Assembly (NCBI GenBank): GCA_028571685.1
Contig: CM053164.1
Span: 35,142,501-35,206,500 of the forward strand
Direction: 5' to 3'
DNA from: Heterohyrax brucei
Taxonomy: Eukaryota > Chordata > Mammalia > Hyracoidea > Procaviidae
Length of the DNA stretch: 64,000 nt
Of this stretch, positions 56,323 to 64,000 are shown piece by piece. Position numbers and translations under genes: made by a program. Each line of letters begins with the position of its first letter. Position 1 is the stretch's first letter. Under the pieces are notes generated by a model. That model was given only the letters and a program-made list of their open reading frames with translations. It was not told the DNA's origin and made no database searches.

Positions 56323-57427
56323 CTTTCTGTACTGGCCCCACTAGAGAGCTGCCCAAAGTTGGAGCTCAATAATCAGTCAGAGAAGGAACCAAACATCTGA
56401 AATGATTAAACTTATATAGCTTGTCCCTAGATTGCCTCTCCAGGCCTGTGACCTCTGCTGTGCTAGCCTGGGGCTCCACCAGAGTACCAGCACGCTCCTT
56501 ATGAAACAGAGCTGGTGAAGAGTCATCAAATTCGTGGTGAGTACACACCAATAAAGACAGAACATGAACAAGTGCTTCCCGGACGGCAAGCCTGAAGATC
56601 ATCCTGCTGTGCCTCTTCCCACCTTCCCACTGGATCCAAGGGCAGAGCAGGAGAGACGGCAAGGTCCAGGACTCAGCAGGCTCCCTAGGCTCAGAAAAAC
56701 TGTCCCAACCCGGTTCTGTCACCTGTTCAAGCTTCTCACATCTGCCTATTTGTTCTGATTGCACTTGTGTTCTGTTTCCAACTCCGCCCAGGCTGCCCTG
56801 TTAGAGACAAGGCAAGTATGTCTTAAATGAGAACTCATCTCTTTTCCCTCGACTACACTAAACCTCCTAATTTCGCTTTCCCTCCTCTGCAGTTAGGAAC
56901 TTAAGTCTGCTTGGAGCTAAATGACCCAGTTAATACAGCCTGACTCAGAACGTGGCTGACTGAGAAGCCGCAGTCCTGTACTTAACTAAGACTGGCACTC
57001 CTGGCACAAGGGACCACTCCACACTGCCGTGTTCTCGATTCCCCTCATAGTTCACATCTCTAGGCTGGCAACCCAGAGGCTGATGGGTTCTGGGTCCCCA
57101 AAGGGAGCCAGCTGTCCTGCAGTGTCACCTCACACGTTAAACATTTCCCCTTCTCATGGACTTTGGTTGAGGAGGAAAGGTTTGCCTTATTAGTTAAAAG
57201 GGCCATGTTTCTCTTTGAGGGATACACACTGCAATGTTTACAGATGAAATAACGTGATTCCCAGGATTTGTGTCAAAATGACGTGGACTGGGAGAGGGTA
57301 CCGGGGGTGTGGGTAGGGAAGCCTGGTAAGAGTAAACGGTTACTGGACCTGGACGACAGAGCTCATGCAATATTCTGTCGATTTTTGTATATACTCAAAA
57401 TTGTTTATGACAAAATGCCACCTTTTA
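56323..57427. other. Unassigned sequence
   Basis: No mobile element. A 132-codon minus-strand frame (56366-56764) and a second frame inside the same span show no domain that I recognise. Confidence 0.4.
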
Positions 57428-57632
57428 CAGAAATAAAGGGTTGTCATGGAGTTGATTCCAACTCATGTTGACCCCATGTGTGTAAGAGAACTGTACTCCA
57501 TAGCATTTTCGATGGTTTTTTAGCAGCACATCGCCAGTCTGTTCATGCAACGTGACGCTGAGTGGGCTCAGACCTCCAACATTTTGGTTAGCAGCCAAGT
57601 GTGTTAATCCTTTATGCTGTCCAGGGACTCCA
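57428..57632 (-). repeat. AfroSINE type B, antisense
   Basis: 'gtcatggagttgattccaac', 'actccatagcattttcgatg', 'ttttggttagcagccaagtg', 'ctgtccagggactcc'. Confidence 0.9.
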
Positions 57633-58344
57633 CTTTTAAAAAGCCTGCCTTAAACCTGAAAGGCAGAATAAACGGTCCTTTAAAAAATACATTTTTTGAA
57701 CAAATAGAATTTCAAACTGCGCTTACTAACCTTTCTCACAAATTCAGACTGTTTTCTAATTCATTGTTTAACTCCGGTGTTTACTTCCAGTCTTAATCAG
57801 GGGACTTCTTCCTAATTTATCCTCAATCTTTAATTTTGAAAGCAGTCCCTCCAGAATAGCTCTGAATTGCAAGCCAGGCTGACATGAAAAGCCTTCTTGG
57901 CAGCTTGTCCACAGTTTTCTTGCACCGTGCCTACAACCAGATTGTTTTTCTCCTGGACCAATTTAGATAAGGGAATGACCCAACCATTTCCTCTATTTCA
58001 TTTTCACCTGGTTTTACTGTACCTCGATGTTGAGGTAAAAGCAGAAAAAGAACTGTACACCAGGGTCAGGTTTGTGACTGAACCTCGCTGGAAAATTTTC
58101 TAATTGACTGGAAAAAGATGAGAATCTTCTCTGTTCACCCACAGCCACATACAAACTGCTATTTGGACCCTGGGGCCACCTCACAGGTATTTCTGTTTAC
58201 TGGCCCACAACATCCCCAAATTACAGCCAGCACCCTGAGTGGGCTGCTACGACAAGCCCACTCCTAAGAGATTCTAGAAAAGGCCTTGCCTCTTCACCTC
58301 TCAGTGTTTTTCTCTCTAAACCTAGCAAGCTGTTTAATCCCATC
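57633..58344. other. Unassigned sequence
   Basis: Nothing recognised; short frames only. Confidence 0.4.
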
Positions 58345-58429
58345 AGCTGCTGTTAAGGCATGATTTGTACCTCCACTCTCATGAAATATGTGCTGTAAAT
58401 CATAACTCCTGTAACTGCTGTATCTGTGG

Positions 58430-58588
58430 TGGTGCAGTAGATAAGAGCTGTGTTTGCTAACCAAAAGGTCAGCAGTTCAAATCCACCAGCCACTCCTTGG
58501 AAACCCTATTGGGTGGTTCCACTCTGTCCTTTAGGGTTACTGAAAGTTAGAACCAACTCAATGACAAGGAATTGTTGTTGTTTTTCAG
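58430..58588 (+). repeat. AfroSINE type A, sense
   Basis: 'gtggtggtgcagtagataag', 'gcagttcaaatccaccagcc', 'tagggttactgaaagttaga', 'tcaatgacaaggaattgttg'. Confidence 0.93.
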
Positions 58589-58595
58589 TGTATCT

Positions 58596-58946
58596 ACAGT
58601 GAGGAGTCCTGGAAGTGCAGTGGTGGCCAGTCTGGCCACTAACTGAAAAGTCAGCAGTTTGACCCATCAGCTGATCTTGGGGAGAAAGATGTGGCAGTAT
58701 CTTTCCATAAAGATCGCCACCCCCCCAACCCCATGGCTGTCAAGTCAATTCTATCTCATAGCAACCCTACAGGACAGAGTAGAACTGACAAGAGTGAGCA
58801 GCAGGTAGATTCAAACCGCAGACCTCTGTTTTAGCAGCTGAGTTCTAACCACTGTACCAGCCCTGGAGGCCCTATGGGGCCATTCTGCTCCATTCTATAG
58901 GGTCACAATGAGTCAGAACGGACCCTAGGGCAATGGGCATACCTGT
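58596..58946 (+). repeat. AfroSINE type C, sense, interrupted
   Basis: 'gaggagtcctggaagtgcag', 'gggagaaagatgtggcagta' before, and 'ccctatggggccattctgct', 'gtcacaatgagtcagaacgg' after, the nested antisense type A copy. Confidence 0.85.
58712..58868 (-). repeat. AfroSINE type A, antisense, nested in type C
   Basis: 'ggctgtcaagtcaattctat', 'caggtagattcaaaccgcag', 'gttctaaccactgtaccagc'. The middle is shortened. Confidence 0.9.
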
Positions 58947-59317
58947 GGTTATAATCCTTTGAGAATGAGTTTTCTTTGTTGTGTTAATGAGACAGTACTA
59001 GTGTAGGGTGTGTCTTCAGTCACTGTTTTGAGATATAAAAGAGTGTATTAAGCAAGAAAGTAAAACCAGAGGAGGAGATACAAGCTACATGATCTTCAAG
59101 GAAGCTAGGAACAGGAGCTGAAAAAGAGATAAGGTCTTTCTCCCAGAAAGGAAAGAGGGAGAAAGAAAGCCTCCTTCCTCTGGAGCCAGTGCATTGAACT
59201 GGGATGTCTACCCTCCTAAATTAAGAAAATTAATTTCTGTTCATTAAAGCCATCCACTTGTTGCATCTCTATTATAGCAGCATGGCTTGGCTAGATGATT
59301 AAGACAGGTTAAGACAA

Positions 59318-60400
59318 GTTGGGAAGATCTCTCTCTGCTGGCTCTGGAGGAAGACCTTGTCGTCAATCTTCCCCGATCTAAGAGCTTATAGCACAGGGAA
59401 CCAGGATCCAAGGAACACACTCCCTTCCTAGAGTTCTTTAGTCTTGGAGTCATTAGGTCCTTCATATCTGGTCACTTGTCTCTTATATATCTCAAAAGAG
59501 ATTGACTCAAAAACCTGCAACTTAATTTTGTGAATTGAGTTCTGCTTCATTAACATAACTGATTCTAGCGTCTGGGGTCTGAAAAGCTGCCAAGCTGCCA
59601 TCTGGGAGTACAGCAAATGGTCCTAACTCAGCAGGAATGGATGATCACCAAGGACCAAAACGACATGGAGGAAAGAAACCCCAGAAGACAGACAGACCCA
59701 CGTGAGTGGGTGACTACATCAACTTGTGACCAGAAGAACTGGATGGTGCCTGGCCTCCACCAGTGATAGCTGTGATGGAGCTCACAAAGTTGAGGCTCAC
59801 TGGCAACACAAGAATAAAAAGGGCTGCACCCTGAGATCTCCACTAAAAGACTACAACTGACGGTCCAGGGGCTTTGGGGTTCCCCTGGGAGCATGGCCTC
59901 TGGCCCTGACGCTGTCCCTGTCCATAAACCACAGTGGACGTCAACTCTTCAGACAGGAATGGACTGGACTTGGCGATGCAGAGTGCCCATATCATGTGTG
60001 CACTTTACGGTTCCATGCATCCATAAGATGTCGTCCTGCTGACCTGTCACTGGAGGCTGGGGAGTGGGTGGAGAGGAGGGGACAGGAGATTGTTGGGAGG
60101 ATAAGACATGTATGGAGCAGAGAGGAAGGGTGTGCTGTCACCAGGCAGGGAGAGCAGTGGGAGCTGCATATAGGCAGGCATGCAAATTTATATGGGAGCG
60201 TACATTTTCACTCAATCGTAATAAATAAATAAATAACTAGCTCTAATCCTGCCTCATTAACATCATAAAGGTAGGATTTATATCACACAGGAAAATCACA
60301 TCAAATGACAAAACAGTGGATAGTGACACAACAGAGGGAATCATGGCCTTGCCAAGTTGACACACATTTTTGAGGAATACAGTTCAATCCATAACATATG
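59318..60400 (-). mobile_element. MaLR-like LTR interrupted by an L1 3' end
   Basis: Left part 59318-59544 ('ctgctggctctggaggaaga', 'ctcaaaagagattgactcaa'), right part 60237-60400 ('ctctaatcctgcctcattaa', 'aatacagttcaatccataac'). Same family as 27675-28158. The extreme left end is missing. Confidence 0.8.
59545..60236 (+). mobile_element. L1 3' UTR fragment, sense
   Basis: 'ctggggtctgaaaagctgcc', 'atggtgcctggcctccacca', 'actacaactgacggtccagg', 'tgggtggagaggaggggaca' align in order with the reversed 3' UTR of the L1 at 31.4-32.1 kb. It ends in (AATA)n at 60223-60234. 'ctgcttcattaacat' and 'ctgcctcattaacat' flank it as a probable TSD. Confidence 0.82.
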
Positions 60401-61731
60401 GTTATTATGAAATGTTTTATTTTGACTTTATCTGATCCCAGGAGCAGTCCCATTGGTTTTTGAAAACCATATAAATTGTAGTCAGATTACATCCCAGACA
60501 TGGGCTTTCTGGTTCTCAACTCTGCTCACTGGAGCTGCCTCCCACCCCGAGCCTAGCTGGACCCACCTTAAATATCAGGATCTTACCTTCCCAGTGGGAA
60601 TAAGTCACTTGATGTTCACTTTCTTCTTCTCAAGAGTCCTGCCTGCCTCCAAAGTAAGTTTGCTACAAGTTTCCTCATCTACTGAAAGTAAGCTTAATAG
60701 AAAAGAGGCTGCCACCTCTATTGTACTCAGAGTCAAGAATCAGGATTCAGACACTGTACTAAACTGGGGATCAAATATGGGTCCCTGAGTTACTGAAATT
60801 ATCATTACATTGGTCAATGATTCCAGTGTAGCCACCACCCCACCCAGGGCCCCCACCCTGGCCAAAGCACACCAGCACCTCACCCCCACAAGCATGATGT
60901 GACCAGTGCTCAAGAGGATGGGGCACCCAGAAGCTGAGTGAAGTACAGCTGTGTAGTGCCAGAGAGCAAGACAAGATCCCCAAGGAAGGGATAGGGATTC
61001 TGGACATGCCTGACATTCAGAATCTGGGCAGCACACTTTGTGTGTCTTAGCAAGAGAGCTGGAACGTCACCCCAAATGTCCCACAGTGCTTTATATTTTT
61101 CAAAGAACACTCCCATTGTGATATGAGATGCTTACAACAACCTCAAAAGGAGCATGGCCTGGGGAATAGTACCCTCATGGCACACGCGAAACCCTGATAC
61201 ACAGCATTCAGCAAGTCACATGAGGTCAGATGTGAGTCCTGGGCAGAAGTGGTTCCAAAGCCCAGGGTTGGTCTCTCTCTCTGCTGGCAGTCACTCCATC
61301 ACCCACTGCCACTGATTCCTCATGTCCTGCCCTTCCTGCTGGGCCTTCTGATCCTGAGATGGGCCTCTATAAAACCAAGAAGAACAATAAAACCGTAGTC
61401 TTTGGCTCATTCTCACTTTTCTCTCTTTCCTGGACATGGCGTGGAGCTCCCAGGGATGAGGCCAGCTCTGCGAATGTCAGCCTCTCCCTCTGCCTGGGGC
61501 TCTCTGGAGAGCGAGCCAGCTCTTGGTAAGAACTGTACTTTTTAGATAGTGTGTTGTAGCAACTTAAATACTGCCTCTCCCCTGGGGCTCTTTGTTATTG
61601 TCATTCTCTTGTTTATTTGCCTGGTGGCTTGGCCGTCACATAGTCACCTGGGATGGCAGTGGTTTCAATGACTGTCTCTTTCTCTGATCTTTCTTGCAAG
61701 TTGTCAGCCTCCGTCAGTATCACGTCCTGCT
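60401..61731. other. Unassigned sequence with a promoter-like patch
   Basis: No assigned repeat. Minus frames of 68-98 codons at 60740-61116 match nothing. See the separate TATA/donor entry. Confidence 0.4.
61368..61535 (+). promoter_or_regulatory. TATA-like motif followed by a splice-donor-like site
   Basis: 'tataaaa' at 61368-61374, an AATAAAA at about 61385, a CT-rich stretch, then 'cttg|gtaagaac' with GT at 61526-61527, close to the donor consensus. It could be a non-coding first exon, a decayed LTR, or chance; nothing in the sequence decides. Confidence 0.2.
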
Positions 61732-61947
61732 TTAAAGCCAGCTGCCATCATGTGGATTCCAGGGCAAGGCAACCCTCTGTGTGTCAGAGTAGAATTGTAC
61801 TCCATGAAATTTTTAACAGCTGATTTTTCAATGAGAGATCATCAGGCCTTTCTTCCGAGGCAGCCCTGTGTGAACTCAAACCTTGGCTACTAACATTTTG
61901 GTTAGTAGCCTAGAGCACTAGCTGTTTATACCACCCAGAGACTCCAT
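61732..61947 (-). repeat. AfroSINE type B, antisense
   Basis: 'tactccatgaaatttttaac', 'agagatcatcaggcctttct', 'attttggttagtagcctaga', 'accacccagagactcc'. Confidence 0.9.
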
Positions 61948-62269
61948 CCAGCTATCAGCATCCACTAATTGCAGACTGATTACCACTTTTTGACAGTGCC
62001 CTGGGGCCTAAATTGTTCAACAATCTGATTTAATTATAGTCATTTCCTTTGCAGAGATCATCTTTGAGGCTACTCTTTGAAGTTTGTTCTGACCCCAGAA
62101 GGGTTCTTCTTAGCTATCTTTTTCCCTGGTTCTCTCTAGTAAACTTCTATCTGGTCTAGGGCTGCTATCAGCTTCCTCTTAACTCATTATCATCAAAATC
62201 TCCATTGTTTTCAAAAGCGCTTTTAGCCTTGAATCTCATGACAATGTGTTACAAGGAAAAGTAGCGCAC
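61948..62269. other. Unassigned sequence
   Basis: Nothing recognised. Confidence 0.4.
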
Positions 62270-62432
62270 TTGGAGAAACCCCGGTTAAGCACTGGCTGCC
62301 AACCAACAGGTCAGCAGTTCAAATCCACTAGGCACTCTTTGGAGTCTCTACGGGGAAGTTCTACGCAGTCCTATAGAGTCAATGTGAGTTGGAATCGACT
62401 TGATGGTAGAGTTTGATTTTGGATTTGGGGAA
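62270..62432 (+). repeat. AfroSINE type A, sense
   Basis: 'cccggttaagcactggctgc', 'cagcagttcaaatccactag', 'gtgagttggaatcgacttga', tail of TTT/GG units. Confidence 0.92.
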
Positions 62433-62679
62433 GATATGCACAGCTCTCTGTTCTTATGGGCATCTTTCCCTTTGGGCAACATCTGTCTACCACAGCTCCA
62501 GAACTAGAGGGAGGATAGTGATCCAGCTGTCTTACAGCGACATTCCTACGTCATAAGCAGGGAGCTGGGATGACAGTCATTAGCCTTCTGAACTTGCCTC
62601 TCCAAGTATGTAACCACTGCTCTGTAACCAAGGAGGTGGGGACAATTCAGGCCCCAGAATTTCTAGCCTTGTAAGTGGA

Positions 62680-62838
62680 ACCTACTGGCAAAGTGGTTAA
62701 GAGATCAGCTGCTACCCAAAAGGTCAGCAGTTCAAATCCACCAGTTCCTCAAAAACTCTATGAGTAGTTCAGATCTGTCTTATATGGTTGCTATGAGTTG
62801 GAATCTACTACTCGATAGCAACAGTTTTGTGTTTTTCT
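62680..62838 (+). repeat. AfroSINE type A, sense
   Basis: 'ctggcaaagtggttaagaga', 'cagcagttcaaatccaccag', 'gctatgagttggaatctact'. Confidence 0.92.
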
Positions 62839-64000
62839 TTTATCAGGTTTAGAGTGAAAGCTTCAGATCTCTTGGTTACTCTTTCCTGGAATACAGCTTC
62901 TGCAACAACTACCAGGGGAGGTAAGACACGCCTGTGGCATAGCCCTTTACTAGGAGCTGAGGAAACAGGGAGCCCTGTGTTCTTGGCTGTACCCACCTGG
63001 AAAGGAGCTTCCATCACTGTGAGTTTGGAGCTGGGAAGGAACTGTTTTTATCAAGATTCAGCAGACTCTCTTGAATAAAGGCTTCTTCGTATGCTTTATG
63101 TCCTTGGGACAGTTTCTATAGACTTAATTGTTTAAAACTAATTTTCATGAGTTACGGCTACTTGACAGGGGAGGAGGTCCATGAAGGCCCTCACAGTGCT
63201 GTTCCCGAAATCACCTCTTCACAAGCGCTTCCTGCGTTCTTAGAAGTAAGTAGACGGTGGTAACTTGGAACTCAAGTCATTAAAAACAGGAGCAAACCAA
63301 GAAGAATGAAAGATCAAAAACAGAGGGGATGGGGGAAGAAGACAGTATGAGGGAGGAGAGGGAAAAAAGTATGTGGTGAAGTTGTCTATCTGATAGGAAA
63401 TCTGCTCATATTACAAAGACAAATAAAAACTAATCTGGATTCTCCAGGCCAGGGATAGCAATCTATAAGGCTTTGAAATGTGTAAACTTTATCTCTAAAA
63501 ATCTCTCCTTCCAACTGTGAACTTCTCCCCATTCCTGGTGGACTCCAAGTGAGGTAATTCCTACTTTTCTCCCCCTCATCTGGTCCTTTTTAAGCTCTGT
63601 GTTTAATTTCTAGAAGAAGTTGCCAGGCCTTAATTCACACTAAAGAATGTGTCAATGGCTGAGAATTGCTTAATGTGAGATCTTGCTAGAGGAATTTGCC
63701 TTTTAACAGAGAAAACTCTGCTCATCACGAAGGCATGATCCTCTGAGGAACTTAAGGCTTCATTACTAGGTCAACTCAGGAGATATTAGACCAGAGAGTA
63801 AAAGGAGCTTCCAGAACATTAACTAAGGCTGTTTCTCATGTTTCTGGACTTCTGGAGCCAGACGTCTTGGCTGTGGAATTTCTGGCGTGTCCTCAAATCC
63901 TAGGAAGCACACTTACTCAGTAAGCACAGCTGCTCTCCATTTGGTTAATGATAGCCTGCCTCAAATTTGGTGTGTGCAAATAAAGGAGCCTGCAGGCCCA
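62839..64000. other. Unassigned sequence to the window end
   Basis: No mobile element recognised; frames of 69 and 83 codons overlap on opposite strands without known domains. Purine-rich at 63300-63375. Confidence 0.4.

Larger units (their letters stand above)
58345..59306 (+). mobile_element. MaLR-like LTR broken by three SINEs
   Basis: Left part 58345-58432 ('ggcatgatttgtacctccac'), right part about 58947-59306 ('gttataatcctttgagaatg', 'aatgagacagtactagtgta', 'gttcattaaagccatccact', 'gatgattaagacag'). 'tatctgtgg' and 'tacctgtgg' at the two edges look like the SINE target duplication. Confidence 0.75.

Noticed and set aside
56366-56764. 132-codon minus-strand frame
   Set aside because: Unrecognised composition, overlaps another frame on the same strand and one on the opposite strand; no supporting signal.

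Overview
This window looks like non-coding DNA from an afrotherian mammal, most likely a paenungulate such as an elephant, hyrax or manatee. I found no protein-coding gene, rRNA gene or functional tRNA gene. The open reading frames are short. Those that can be recognised are fossils of transposons: RTE/BovB-type reverse transcriptase, L1 ORF2 and a mariner transposase. The species call rests on dozens of copies of tRNA-headed SINEs of the AfroSINE kind. In one orientation these read 'gtggttaagagct...gttcaaatcc...' and end in the same 'gagtcggaatcgactcgatggca' type of tail as the RTE LINEs here. It also rests on abundant BovB/RTE elements and on an L1 with an unusual long 3' UTR. Genus-level identity is not decidable by eye.

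Layout. Positions 1-18.7 kb are unique or very old sequence with scattered AfroSINEs, one 5'-truncated RTE, MIR, L2 and MLT1-type LTR relics, and a first mariner-derived foldback element (14.6-15.1 kb). From 18.7 to 21.9 kb lies a nest of LTR-like repeats broken by two RTE 3' ends and microsatellites. From 21.9 to 27.3 kb there are more SINEs, including one interrupted by both a second SINE and a solo ERV LTR. From 27.3 to 37.5 kb the sequence is almost entirely LINE: a near full-length but dead RTE (+) inserted antisense into an older RTE, then an L1 (-) with ORF2 remnants and 3' UTR, then a second large RTE (-). Two of the RTEs carry a solo LTR. From 37.5 to 51.5 kb come SINEs, solo LTRs, MER5-like DNA transposon relics and two further foldback mariners, one of them carrying two LTRs in opposite orientation. 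Positions 51.5-54.5 kb lack SINEs and hold an old L2 plus an AT-rich stretch. Positions 54.5-64 kb return to scattered SINEs, a multiply interrupted LTR, and an L1 3' UTR fragment inside another LTR.

How the parts relate. The RTE elements are the plausible source of movement for the SINEs, because three SINE types (called A, B and C here) and a tRNA-Gly-headed SINE share RTE 3' tails; B and the tRNA-Gly type also share an RTE 5'-UTR module. Many insertions keep readable target-site duplications (TSDs), so relative ages can be ordered. The most unusual structure is the mariner-derived foldback family: about 170-bp inverted arms, each made from the 3' end of a mariner, around a loop that still encodes part of the transposase. 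Repeat names are from memory of family features, not from a database search; boundaries are good to a few bases where a TSD is stated and to about 10-20 bases otherwise.
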